A stretch of DNA of 64,000 bases from Spinellus fusiger (taxonomy: Eukaryota; Mucoromycota; Mucoromycetes; Mucorales; Phycomycetaceae), in the NCBI GenBank assembly GCA_025094145.1, contig JALLLS010000115.1, positions 1 to 64,000 of the forward strand, given 5' to 3'. Positions within the stretch are counted from its first letter, which is position 1, and the number at the start of each line of letters is the position of its first letter. The notes under the pieces are model-generated. The model ran no database searches. It was not told the origin of the DNA and saw nothing but the letters and a program-made list of their open reading frames with translations. Position numbers and translations under genes: made by a program. Below are positions 1 through 11,766 of this stretch, in pieces.

Positions 1-8
1 GAGCCAAT

Positions 9-25
9 AGTAATACTACTACAGT
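9..25. repeat. 17-bp duplication, inverted mate of 2537-2553
   Basis: Read on the minus strand this is ACTGTAGTAGTATTACT, identical to 2537-2553 on the plus strand; flanking bases diverge immediately on both sides. The first four bases are the tip of mariner element 1. It has the length and composition of the LINE target-site duplications seen at 18703/20970 and 22335/23298, but lies in inverted orientation. Confidence 0.9.
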
Positions 26-1380
26 GACTCGTGGAAATCTTACGTAGATTTTTCATTTTCCGACATACTTCTGTAATAGGAAATACTCATTCTTTGTCAT
101 AAAAACACACATTAAACACACAGTAGAGACTTCAAAATCGGATGAAGTATAAAGAAGGTCAATAGAATAATAAAAATAATTTTATTGGGTAGAAACCATT
201 AATATTTGGTGTTTCCACCATTGGCCTCAATGACGGCCCTACATCTCCGATGCATGCTGGAAATGAGGGCGTCTGTGGTGTCCTTGGGGATTTTCTCCCA
301 TTCTTCCAACAGAAGCACCTCCAAATCCTGGAGAGTGCTTCTTGGGGTCATCCTCTTGCGGATAGCCCTGTCAAGAACCTCCCAAAGGTGCTCTATGGGG
401 TTGAGATCGGGGTTCTGGGAAGGCCACCATGGAGGGGTGGCAATGGTCTCTTTTGCCTTCCACAACCTGGACTCTCTGCTCTTGTGGCAGGTGGCGTTGT
501 CCTCTTGAAGAACATAATCCACCTCTGGATTCATTGCCTTGAGTCGGGCCAGCTCAGGGCAGTATTCCTTCTTCAAGATCTCAATTTATCTTGCACTATC
601 AATACTGCCCTTCACAGGCGCCAATCTCCCGACACCTTCACCAGAGAAAGATCCCCACACCATTACGCTGCCACCTCCAAACTTCACAGTGGGCTTGACG
701 TTCTTCGGGAGCAGTCCTTCATTCACTTTTCGTACTACTCTGGTACGGTTGTTGGTGGTGACCAACTGGTATCTGAACTCATCGGACCAGATGACCGTCT
801 TCCAGTCGTCCTCGGTCCAGTGGAGGTGGGCCTTAGCCCAAGCAAGCCTCAGCTTCTTGTGCTTCTTGGTCAAAGAAGGCTTCTTGACCACCCTGCAAGA
901 TAACAGGCCAAGCTTCTTCATCATCTTTGAGAAAGTGGTCATGGACACTTTGGTGGTCATCTAGCTGCGAAGCTGATTCATTGTCTGGAATGAATCTCTT
1001 GCTACTTCGCGGGCAACTTCTCTCTCGTCCCTCTCTGTCAGAATGGGCTTGCACCCAGTGCTCTTCTTGGCCTTGAAGTAGCCAGTTTCTTTATATCTCT
1101 TTAAGATAAAGGAAACCGACTGCGCACTGACTCCAAACCTAGCAGCAATGGCAACCAGGCTGGTCCCATTTACGGTGGCCTCGTGAGCAATGAGGCATCG
1201 AGTGAAGTCATCGATATTTTTCTTCTTGTTTCCACGAGGTCTCATGGGTTGGTTGGTGGTGTTAGATGAGGTAGACATTATGGTGGAAAAGCAATAAATG
1301 AGGAATGTTTAATTGAAAAAAATTAAGGAAGAAACTAGGGTCTGAATTTGAAATCTACGTATGTTTTCCACGAGCCACTG
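22..1380 (-). mobile_element. Tc1/mariner element 1, dead copy
   Basis: This is a 1,359-bp DNA transposon. Its terminal inverted repeats of about 30 bp are imperfect: the left begins CAGTGACTCGTGG and the right, read inward, begins CAGTGGCTCGTGG; both end in TACGTAGATTT. It is flanked by the TA duplication typical of the superfamily (20-21 and 1381-1382). The transposase lies on the minus strand. The right tip abuts a truncated LINE, and the left tip abuts a 17-bp sequence that reappears, inverted, after that LINE. The ends look intact, but the transposase is broken, so the copy could move only with enzyme supplied in trans. Confidence 0.93.
199..1278 (-). pseudogene. Tc1/mariner transposase, two nonsense codons
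   Basis: Transposase that would cut and paste the enclosing element. The ATG at 1278 opens MSTSSNTTNQ, followed by a helix-turn-helix region (IAARFGVSAQSVSFILKRY). The catalytic triad is visible as VIWSDE, VLQEDN and PDLNPIEHLW; I count 35 residues between the second and third acidic residues, suggesting a DD35E type. The frame is open except for two in-frame stops: one near 961-963, where the related copy at 21085 has a glutamine codon, and one near 577-585, where that copy has histidine. No frameshift is needed to connect the three segments. It ends ANGGNTKY-stop at 199. The product is inferred to be inactive. Confidence 0.9.
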
Positions 1381-1393
1381 TATAATAATTTTT

Positions 1394-2536
1394 TCCTGAA
1401 GACACCCTCCTCTGGTGCCTTGTCCCGCAGCTTGAAGCACCCCAGAGTAAAGCCAGATGGATTAAGCTATGTGGCAATGTACTCTGGCAAAATACTCAAA
1501 GAATAGGACGGGCTCACAACCCTCCTAAATATCCATTAAAAGTAGCTTATCTTGAACGTCTTCAAAGTGAAATTACTAGTCTAGTACGTGGCAAGAATCC
1601 GCTGGTGACGGTAGCCCGTGGACTATGTAGACCTGTTTGGGATCCAATTCTTCTACTACCGTGCACGCGCAAAGAAAGACATCGTCTACTAAAATGGAGG
1701 ATTGCTTGGTTACCACCAACACCTTCAGTTCCTTGCCAATGTGGCCACCCAGCTGCCAATCGGGACCACTTTCTCACTTGCACATTCGTTGACCATGAAC
1801 GCTCCACGTTCTTGTTATTCTTAGTTCCTGCACCACCACAAGACATTCATCTAATTGACTATTGTCTAAATCTTCTGCCGCGCACGGTTAAGTCTTTTGT
1901 TAAATGGCGAGATCTTTGGCCCAGTTTGTTAATACTGCTGCAAGCCATTGATCGAGCCACGTCCACTCGAGACTTTAAGGTAGAGCCATCAGCTGGTAGC
2001 TTGCTCATTGAGGCTGCTGATGGGTGTGTTGAGCGGGAACGCCAACGCCGCCATAGAGTGCAAAGACTCTTGCAGCAACAGACGCTGTATCCTCACTTCT
2101 CCTCCGATCTCTCCTCTACCACCCATTCTTAACCCGTTTAGCAAAGCCAGAAGCTGCTAGTGTAGTTGCTGTATTTGTGTCCTCAGGATTGTCCGAGTTG
2201 CTCTAAGTATCCCTCGTTGGATTTCGAATCGCCACAGGATGACGGTTATCTTTTTGGTGTCCTGGTTTCCTTACTGACTTTATGGCCTTTTGGATGTCTA
2301 TTCATAATTCCCATTTACAATCATTTCTCATGTTTCATCATTTTTCATCATTTTTCCCTCATTGAGGTTTTATATTCTCTTTTCTTTCCGTCTCTTCTCT
2401 CTTTGCATTATTTTTTCACTTATGTATTTGAAGTGTTTCAATGTTTATTCTTTTTTTTTTCAAACGATCTCATAGGGTGGCTAAAATGCCCAATGCGCGA
2501 ATAGCAACCAACACCCAAAAATAAAAAATACTTTGA
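1394..2536 (+). mobile_element. LINE copy 3, 5'-truncated non-LTR retrotransposon
   Basis: About 1.14 kb from the 3' end of the same LINE family as the copies at 18720-20969 and 22352-23297. It starts abruptly inside the ORF (the segment beginning PEDTLLWCLVPQ in the longest copy) and runs through the C-terminal ORF and a 3' UTR to the shared terminus CTTTGA before ACTGTA. The upstream boundary lies 13 bp past the tip of mariner element 1. There is no poly-A tail. It is more diverged from the other two copies than they are from each other (for example HPAANRDHF against HPSANWDHF). Confidence 0.9.
1395..2132 (+). pseudogene. LINE ORF C-terminal fragment
   Basis: C-terminal part of a reverse-transcriptase polyprotein. 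The open stretch from about 1605 contains a zinc-knuckle-like motif, CQCGHPAANRDHFLTC, typical of the region after the reverse transcriptase in many LINEs, and ends TTHS-stop at 2132. Upstream, 1395-1604 reads as the same protein with changes (RWIKLCGNVLWQNTQ). The reverse-transcriptase domain and any endonuclease are missing, so it cannot encode a working enzyme. Confidence 0.85.
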
Positions 2537-2553
2537 ACTGTAGTAGTATTACT
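2537..2553. repeat. 17-bp 3' target-site duplication of LINE copy 3
   Basis: ACTGTAGTAGTATTACT directly follows the LINE 3' terminus. Its partner is not at the LINE's own 5' junction (there the sequence is ACTGTATAATAATTTTT, 1377-1393) but on the far side of mariner element 1 in inverted orientation (9-25). Confidence 0.88.
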
Positions 2554-3589
2554 GAAATAACATTATTTCTATTCTGATTTCTAATGATTTTTATACTTAA
2601 ATATTTGACAACTCATTTATGACAACACTGGCGGATTTATTGTTGGGGACTCATCATTAACACTACATAGCTCAGCAACATATAATATTAAAATGATATA
2701 AACTAACATATTAAAAATAAAATAAATAGTAGTGATAGCAAAGAAAGGGCTTAATGATCAAACTTTATTTTAACTTCAAATGTGCAACTTGTCATAAACA
2801 AGAGTATTATTCAAATATTAATTATCTATAAAATAATAGACCCTTTAATCCACATGTTTGTTGAACGAAGATTTGTAAATAGTATAGCATCAAACAAGAT
2901 GACTATCCAGTGAGAACTCGTGAGAAATATATATTATGATATATAGAAAAAAAATACATAGGTGAATGAATGAGAAAAAAATTACATAGACATATATACA
3001 TATAACCTTAGTCATCACTCTAACAGATGATGGATCTATCACAAAGTGCCAGGTAGGTATGATTTGATTGATAGCTTACAGGATTGCTAAAAAAAAATTG
3101 GGTCAACCACTTTATTAGCCAACAAAAGAATTGTCCACATGTGGCAAAGTGTTAAGATAATGATCAACGAGGTTTAAGATTAATGTAGTGCAAGAACTAG
3201 GAATAATAAGAGCATGGAGAGTTTATAATTGGTCTATAAAAAACATCTATAGTATATACAGCCGACAATAAGCATCATAAATATTGATTAAAAATAGGAA
3301 TATCAATGTTGATTCAAATATAATTATTCATCTTATCTACTTATGTTCACACCTCCAATACCTATTCATTCTATAGTTGAGTATTTATTGGATCAGGTAT
3401 GATGGGTGTAAATACTATTCTACTTGTTCATCTATATTTCATGTAATTATCACGACCTTTTCACAAGAGTAGACGTTCTTTTATATGCAACTAACAAATT
3501 ATTTTTGATTGAAAGACAAATAGCCATATTGACAAAGAATTGAAAGTATGGGTAGTATTAAATCAATCCCCCGCTTTGATAATCAGTAT
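2554..3589. other. intergenic, no gene recognised
   Basis: AT-rich sequence with only short, unconvincing ORFs. I recognise no protein, tRNA or repeat family in it. Confidence 0.5.
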
Positions 3590-3990
3590 CTCAGTATCAC
3601 ATTCTATGTTCATGTGTAATAGTGGAAGGACTAAATTTCATAAAAGTCTGTAGTTCACAGGCTACCATCATTCAATGAGTTTTTCATACACAATACTAGT
3701 GATTATGCTTTCCACCCGGATTTACTCTTGGGTTCATCAATTTGTGTGATTAAGCACCAGAGGAGAGTGTCTTCAGAAAGGGTAACTTTACTCACAACAA
3801 ATATAGTTTGTAAATAAGGAAGACAAGGGTAAATTCTAGGAAGGGAGACTCATTAGACAACCTGAATCACCACAAGCCTCTCAAACAGACAGACAAAATA
3901 ATTATTTCTATCGGGTAGAGGTACTTCCTGTTGGCATAACATATTACTAGCCTGTACTTAAGAACACGCCGAGCAAATGATGTTTTATAC
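3590..3990 (-). mobile_element. old LINE fragment, heavily decayed
   Basis: This stretch aligns by eye with the minus-strand LINE at about 19590-20090. Shared blocks include the one ending CACCAGAGGAGAGTGTCTTC at about 3756, plus diverged matches around 3648 (GTTCACAGGCTACC) and 3960 (AACACGCCGAGCAAA). Several internal deletions are apparent. It lacks the family's 3' terminus and has no coding capacity. It shows that the family has been in this genome far longer than the three well-preserved copies. Confidence 0.7.
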
Positions 3991-5335
3991 ATTAAAGAGA
4001 GAAAGGTATATTTCCTCCCTGCTCTATACCGACAATAGGAGAATAGATAAGGTCTTTATCAATCTCTTTTTATTTTATTTATATTCTAGCACTAAGAAAA
4101 TATTTTATCATTGTGGAAATCTCCCTCCCCCTTTTTTTAATAGGTACACTCAAAGCTACTCAATTTGGCTTGTGTCTGGGCTTTGGATTAGTCAATCAAG
4201 CATAGCCTAAATGACTTTCCCCGCTTCCCAGGGCACTGCCGTCTTGCTGGTGTAGGACTTGACATTGTCTTCTTGTAGGCAGTAACCAACTCTAGGACTC
4301 AGGGATGAAAAATGACAAATTTCAGGGTGCTATGTTTTCTTCAGCGCTTTGATGTAGTTGCTAAAGTCTATAGCACTCTTTATAACACATACATATCTAA
4401 GTCCTGAAGAGTAGCCATCTTGTCTTTTTTTATTATTATATATATATATAATGACAAGCCCATTATTTTCTTCTCTTGACATATTTTATCTGTACATTCA
4501 ATAAAGTACCACTACTCATCTTGTGATGTAAGTGTACATATGCCTAATTGACTATTGTTTCTTTATGATCCCAGATTATTACGGGTGTTTCCACGGACCT
4601 GTGAGGGTGACAGACTTATGTATTATTGTGTATTAGAACAGCTATAAAAACACCTAGTTTATTGTAATTATTTCATGTTACACTCAAGGTGGCAGATATC
4701 ATCTTAGGCATAGATGTAATGTTAGCATCAGATCTATTATTGATAAAGGACTTGTGCACAATAGCCGAGTGAGTCTTAATTCTTGAAGTTTTATACTTTA
4801 TAGCAGGGGTCTTGTTGAGTATGCGTATTAGATAATAAAATATTTTTAGCGAATGAATTTATAATAGAAAACAATAATACTGCCGAGTACATATTTACAA
4901 AATACTAATCAGTTTATTTTTTTGAATGGAAACAATGTTTTTGGATCTTCATTGTAGAACAAACACTGAGTCATGAGATAACTATATTAGTATGATACTC
5001 AATATGCATAGAGTTGACACTGTTTGCATTGTCACTCTTTCCTTTACCTAATTCAGATAACTGCATATTTTTTATCTTATTACGGCTGTCAAAGGCTTCC
5101 ATTTCCTCAGCAGTCATTTCCCCCCCTTTTCCGCTTTCTACGCGTTTAGTTTATGTTTATAGATGTTTGTATCATCCCTATATTATCTACCCTAGCCCCT
5201 TCCACAGGGCACATACCGATGTGCATATATATTTATATAAATATAAATAAATATTCGCCTTAATTCAAGTTCATTCGAGCTCTTTCCGACTGGTTTTATA
5301 AAACAGTCTATACATTCAGTTTCTAGTTTCTAGTA
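3991..5335. other. intergenic, no gene recognised
   Basis: AT-rich, with short ORFs only (the longest, about 78 codons at 5014-5250, is low-complexity and has no recognisable domain). It includes the promoter region of the zinc transporter that starts at 5336. A short TA repeat lies near 4436-4450. Confidence 0.45.
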
Positions 5336-7015
5336 TGAGTCTTACTCGACAAACACGCATCTTTATGATGCTATTTATAACCGGTGGATTCTTTATTGCA
5401 GAAATTGTGATTGGGTACTATGTCAGATCACTAGCTTTGGTACGTATAATTATGCTAGATAGTATTGATAGGTTCTTGTCAGGTTGCAGACTCTTTTCAT
5501 ATGTTGAATGATATGCTTGCTTTGGGTGTTGCTTTGTGGGCTATTAGGGTAAATGGGTATCCAAAAACCATCACTGCTAAGTATTTATTTATAGATAGCC
5601 GTAAGTAGCCAGTGGGATTCTAAATATTCATATGGCTGGCAAAGAGCCGAGATTCTCGGTGCTCTTATCAATGGCGTCTTCTTACTCGCCTTGTGTTTTA
5701 CTATTGTCATTAATGCTATCGAAAGATTCATCTACCCAGAACCCATCACTAATCCAGTCATGGTACTAATTACTGGTTGTGTTGGATTGGCGGGTAATAT
5801 CTTGGGACTTTTCCTCTTCCACGGTAAGTTGACTGTGAAAAAGATCGAAAATAATAGTGTAGAGTACTAATCATATAAATCATCATATAAAGAGCACGGA
5901 CATGGCCACGGACACAGACACAAAAACAAACACGAGCATGAACATGAAATCTCACACCATTCTAAAGAAGCTGCCTCATCCGATCATTCACACTCCCATA
6001 CCCACTCACATCCGGATTCACACGCACATGGAGGCCATCTTAATATGAAGGGTGTAGGTGTTAATGTTTAAAAGATACTATGGGAGACCAACCTTTGAGA
6101 AAATAGATATTCTTACATGTCTTGGGAGATGCTTTAGGAAACGTAGGAGTCATTGTCACAGCTCTTTTTATCTGGCTAACACCCTATCCCTGGCGCTTTT
6201 ACATGGATCCAATTATAAGGTAATAGTACCAGTTATTCTATCTAAAAGAAAGAAAGAAGCTCACTCTAATGGTTGGTAGTTTGGTAATTTCTGTTATTAT
6301 TTTCTTTTCTGCCATGCCATTAGGTAGGTTCTTATTTATCTTTTTGCACACTCATTGTAGTTTTAATATGTTATTTTCTATTTTGCAGTACGTCAAACAT
6401 CTGCAATATTATTACAAGGTGTACCTGCTAGCGTTGATCTGGATCAAGTGCACAGTGATCTTCTTAATGTAAGTAATACATAGTGTTATCCATGATACAC
6501 TCTTACAGAGTATGATTTTATTACATTTTTATAGATACCTTATGTTCTGTCTGTGCATGAATTGCATATTTGGCAATTGTCTGATACGAAACTTATTGCA
6601 TCACTCCATGTTTTACTCGACTCCCAATCTCTCTACATGGTAACAGCATCCCATTTACGCAAGATACTTCATGGCCACGGTGTACACTCGGTGACGATTC
6701 AGCCCGAGTTCAAAGAAGTAGCACACACCACACTTCAGTCAGCTAAACACATGACTGAATTGGCAGTAGGAGATGCATGCTTATTAACTGATCATTCATC
6801 AGTGACTGAGCATCCTACTGTTTCTTCTACACACGCCGATACTCTTAGATCCAGAGAAGTGCGTAATTTCCATGTTGAATTCAACACATATTCACTGCTC
6901 ATTGTTTTGTTTAAATTCTTGTTCATAGATTCCATACGAAACAACATGTTTATTGCGATGTACAGATACATGTTCCGAAAGCACTTGCTGTCCGGATACA
7001 TTTGGACCCCCTTAA
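5336..7015 (+). CDS. CDF/SLC30 zinc transporter, Zrc1/Cot1-like
   Basis: Cation diffusion facilitator, expected to exchange Zn2+ for protons across the vacuolar or another endomembrane. The gene is split by several short introns. Exon 1 (MSLTRQTRIFMMLFITGG) joins to VADSFHMLNDMLALGV, the signature of transmembrane helix 2 with its H/D metal site (FHML.D). After helices 3-4 comes a histidine-rich loop (HGHGHGHRHK, later HSHSHTHSH), the usual zinc-sensing loop of this family. LHVLGDALGNVGVIV supplies the second metal site (H..GD). The cytosolic C-terminal domain contains VHELHIWQL and SLHVLL. The last intron is about 6858-6929; joining GAA to ATTCCATAC gives a short cysteine-rich tail (CLLRCTDTCSESTCC) and a stop at 7013-7015. 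It converges on SCAP with about 155 bp between stops. Family is secure; membrane location is inferred. Confidence 0.9.
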
Positions 7016-7170
7016 GTCCAACGATTTTTATTTCTTTATTTCTTTTTCAATATTCTTTGTAGATCTGTACAGTATACATACAACAACAACAATAATAAAA
7101 TGAACTATTTACGTACTTGCTTTTTTCTTATCTCAACAACTAACATATTATGTACATTATATATAAATCT

Positions 7171-10100
7171 CTAATTGGAAGGCTTAACAAGTCGTTTGCC
7201 GTCTATTGCTCCACCACACGGAGCACAATCGCCATCACAAGGTAAATAGGATGTCTTGGAGACAGTTCTTAATGGCTTCATCGTACTCAATGAAGGAAGC
7301 ACCGTCTCTGTAGGTCTGAAGCGTTCCTCAAATCGAACTATTTTGATAAAGTTACCAAAATCACATGCAAACCCTTGGCCTTCCAAAGGGATCAAGTGTC
7401 GCACTGCAGAGAATGGAAGCAGTTCTTTAGCTTCTTGTTCGTCTTCTAGTTCCTCATTTTCACTCGATATTTCTGGTATATTCCGTGCATGATGGCGTCG
7501 ACGAGGGAGGATATGTTTGCGCGGTGCGAAGGGTGCTACGTTGGGTCGACTAGGTGGCGTTTGTTGGAGAGTCGTCTCCGTTATAGTATTGAAAAGAGAA
7601 GAAGGTTCTTGTACAGCAGGGTCTTCCATGGAAAACACTTCTACAGAAATTGTGTGCTTTGGAATGGGTTCAAATGCCTGCAAAGAGGCAAACCAGATTT
7701 CCCAGGACATGGTGGGAAGGTCTTTGCACTGTCTTACACCCGCCAACACCATGTTATCACAAAAGACTAAGCTGCGTCCAGCCAGTTGCTCGATTTCACC
7801 AAGAAACACAGGTGTAATCTGCAACCTGCCCCTTTCTCCCAACTGTTCAATGTCAAGCACATCCTCTACTGATTTTGTCATGGAAGTGTGTGTGTCGAGT
7901 CCAGGTCGTTGAGAAGGACGGTGTTGAAAGACACGAGGGTTGCGAGCGTTGGAGACAGCAATGGGAGATTCTTTACGATCTAAAGTATCTTCTATGCCTG
8001 TCTTGGCCGTAGCAACAGCAGCAGCAACAGCAGCAGCAGCAGCGGCAACAGGTCGACGGTAAATCTTACGATGATGATCTTTACTACAAGAAGTAGAAGA
8101 AGTGTCGGATAGTTTTGAGGCGTGTTCATAGTGCTCCAGACGCCATACATGTACAGTATTGTCTACAGAAGCAGAGGCAACAATAAACCCATTACTATAG
8201 CAAGTATCACATCCACGACAGGCATCTAATGTCATTTGTGTATGGCTTATCGGGGTAATAGCCACTTGTGTGATAGATCCTTGATGATCAGGGACAATTA
8301 AGGTTTTGTTGGTAGCATGTTGAGCAGAAGAAGCCTCTAACAGCATGGCCCGGGTTTCCACCATGTTCAGGTTACTAAATTTAAGTAAGGGGCCTCCTCC
8401 AATAGGTACTTGAAGGGGTTTTCTTTTGATGCCGCCACTTGAGAGAGTGCAGAGAGCATTGCCTGTTTCAAGATCCCATACCTTGACAGCACCATCATGG
8501 GTTCCCGTGACAAGGATACTAATATTGTTAGCCAAGATATCACTGGCAATCACAGTAACCGACTGTCCTCCATGTTCTAATGTATACAAAGAAGTCCAGG
8601 TATACACATAGGCCTCTGGATTTTCTCCTGGTGTCTTTACAGCCTTACGTTGCCAGCACTGCACCTTACCATCTTTGGAACCTGTGAGGATCCAAGTAAG
8701 ACCCACCTTGCAATGAAGGAGTCTGGAGTTTGCCACATGCAGCACAGTAATGTCTTTTTTATGCTGAGTAGGGATTGTTTGAAGACACTCTCCTGAAAAA
8801 ATATCCCATTCCCTCAGAACTCCACTTTTGTAGACAGCAAGAATCTGATTTTGAGATATTCTTTCACTGGCTTCTGTGTTGGTGGTGTCTGTACCTGTGT
8901 TGGCGGCCATGGATTGTGCCAACTGCAGTGGATGATGGTCCCCCATAGTACTCAAGAACTCGATTGCCAAGACACGATCCTGCACATGCTTTGGTGCTTT
9001 ACGAGGCTCCACAACCACGGCTGGCTCTACGTCCTTCTTAAAGCGATGGTGAAGATTGGCACTTGTGTCTTCCACCGTAACAGATATCTTGGCAGAAAAA
9101 GTCAATTCGCGTACAAGTTGGCCAGTGCCAATGTTCCATACTCTCACTGCACCATCCTCAAATCCAGCCGCCACCCATCGATCACCTTGGTCCAGTTTAA
9201 CGCAGCGAGCACTGGATAGGGTCTTTGTGAAGCGAGCACGCATGAATTGTGTTTGATAAGCAGAGTTCATATGGCCTGTGGCGCCTATGGGTGACTGATG
9301 CACAGTGTCTAAGCGTGCCATCCAATTTGCTGCATAAGTATCCCATACGACAATACTGCCATCTTGGCTACACGAAACAAGCTTATTATGCCTTGAGCTG
9401 CTATCTAGTTTAACAACATCAGCAACATGTTTTCCAGACAATGTCTTGACAATGACACGTTTAATATTATTGTTCCGTAGTCTGTTGAACTGTTCCTGGG
9501 CAGAAATAGCACCAAGATGAATACCGTCTGTTGTATATTCATCTGACCATTGTTGAGCAATACGTCGTATTAAGGCAGATCTCCATGGTAAGAAGGGTGC
9601 CATGGTGAAGAGAAGGCGTGAGGTGATATTGACAAAGGCAGTCTTGAGAAGGGGGAGCAGTACTTGTTCTCTCCAACTAGGCATCATCCACATAATAATG
9701 CCCACCAGTACTAAGCATAGAATCAAAGAAGGTACGTTGATCAGAAGGATAATGAATAAAAGCAGTTGATGTAGAGCCTGCAGTCCATAGTAAGCGATAT
9801 GTGGCTGTACATCAGGACAAAGGGCATACGCTTCTTGGAGCATATTGGCCTTGGCCTCATAGTAGGCTTCGTAGTGGTTGAGATCAGACAAGCCTTGGTA
9901 ATGGTCTGATGTAAACACAATTAAATAGGGCGCTTTGATATGCAGCCATTCAGTAACATGGCGTGGATTAACAAGATCCCAGAATCGACTTGATATCAAC
10001 ATAAGATCAGAATGAGTGGAGTCTATGGGTCGATTCGTAGTAATGACAGGTATGGGCTGTAATTGGGAGCGAAAGAGAGCAAGGACAAGAATGGAGAGAC

Positions 10101-11766
10101 ACAATATTAAAGCACACAGTACACGATGTGTCTTGAATTCTTTACACTCTGCACATGTCTTGCTTTCTCCATTAATATCAGCATCTTGCACAGGACAATA
10201 GTCTGTTGAGTCAGCAATGGGCTCGTATTGAGCAAGTTCTCGGAGTCTTTTGGACACTTCTCTGTCTCCTAAATCTGCCAACTAGAATATGCCATAAGTA
10301 AATACAATTGAGAACAAGATGTGCAAATTCTACCTCTGCTCTTTTTACATCAATGGCAAGTACAGCAACAAAGAATGTCATTTGGAGTGCATTTTCAATA
10401 ATAAGAGCAATACCACTCAGGATACAGAACTCTCTCACCACAGCAATTCGAGTGGAATAACCAATCATAAGAATCGATAGTTCTGCTAGGAGTGTAGTCA
10501 TCATGGATACACCTACACTCTGAAGACCTGTAGTTTGTCAGACAAAATAATAAGATGAAGCTTACCTCTTCCAATCTTTTCTTTTACTAGCATATCACAT
10601 CCTGCAATAAGGACGGCATTGGTCAATAGAAACACATTCTCCAATGTAGACACTATGGTCACAAGAGAGAACAGAGAAGTATGGACGAGTTTTGGCTCCC
10701 ACCCAATGCGATTCAATACGCCCAGACTGCACATATGAGAAGCAATGGCAGTAAAGACAGCAGCAAATCCCAGGCCAAAGTTGGATCGCACCAATTGAGC
10801 TTTTGCAAATGTAAATGTTACAACCAAAAAGACAGCAACGTAGGCAGCCGATGTGGTGTAGATCTCAACAGGAAGATCATAAGGAAACACCTTAAACTGT
10901 ATTTTATGTTAGCGATACTATGAAATCATCAACCCTCAAAGGGGACAAATTTACCTTACCATGTACTGAATAGTTTCTGCTGTAATAGGGCTTAGATGTC
11001 TCTGCCACCCTATGCCTTCAATTGAGAAGTGGTCATCGTTAATGGAGGATATCTTGAGTTCTGTTGTGATGTCTCTCCACAGTGTATCCCATATTTTGTT
11101 GGTGTTGATATGAGGTGTTTGGTGGAGCAGCACAGTGAGAACAATAGAGTCTGCAGATACAAAGTAGCCTCTGTTGTCGAGCGTCACATTGCCAAACACC
11201 GAGAGTGGATGAAGAGAAAGACCTGTTGTGTCAGACACAGTGTCTCGCTGTTTGTTGATGGTGCCAATAATGTCCTTGTCTTGTTCTATTTTTGTTGAGC
11301 GAGATTCCCAATACTCAAGAGGAGAGTGGACGACACAGTAACCACGGTAGCCAAGACACACTGTCGCTAATGATGCTGGTTTTCCATCGACATGGACAAA
11401 GCTAGTTGTTAGAGCGTTTTGAACTGAGAGAGCACTTTTAAGCAGGGCATGGTTAATAGCTCTCTCAGAGTTTGTGATGCGTATTTGTTGTGCTACCAGA
11501 AAGGTAGATGACCCCAGTGACTGATTGCCAGGTTGAAGATGAGGTGAAAAGTGCCAGAACTGTGCGTCTATTTGATCGATACTGGTATTGCTAGTGTCGT
11601 GACCGAGACTGTTGTAGAATGCAACGACGACTGGGTAAGAGAGAAAGCAGACAGCAGACAGTGAGAACAAGAGAACAAGAAAAGTCCGGGAAGCACACGC
11701 CTTTCCATAGGGGTAAAAGGGACTTGAGAGGCGTGTGTTGAGGGTAGCAAGTGCCAATAACGGCAT
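7171..11766 (-). CDS. SCAP homologue (SREBP cleavage-activating protein)
   Basis: Sterol-sensing escort that carries the SREBP transcription factor from ER to Golgi. Four exons (10960-11766, 10566-10896, 10334-10527, 7171-10281) give about 1,480 residues. The first ATG in frame is at 11766; SPFYPYGKACAS soon after matches the start of SCAP helix 1. Exons 2-3 encode the sterol-sensing domain (VRSNFGLGFAAVFTAIASH, LENVFLLTNAVL, ENALQMTFFVAVLAID) and the junction AIDVKRAE/LADL, matching the SCAP IDIRRMELADL motif. Exon 4 carries at least six WD40 repeats (for example SCSQDGSIVVWD, AGFEDGAVRVWN, TGTHDGAVKVWD), which in SCAP bind SREBP. An alanine run (about 8010-8050) and a disordered acidic segment interrupt the WD40 region. 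The splice sites are my reading; the family call is strong. Confidence 0.9.

Noticed and set aside
250..903. 217-codon plus-strand ORF
   Set aside because: Antisense shadow of the mariner transposase; no domain of its own.
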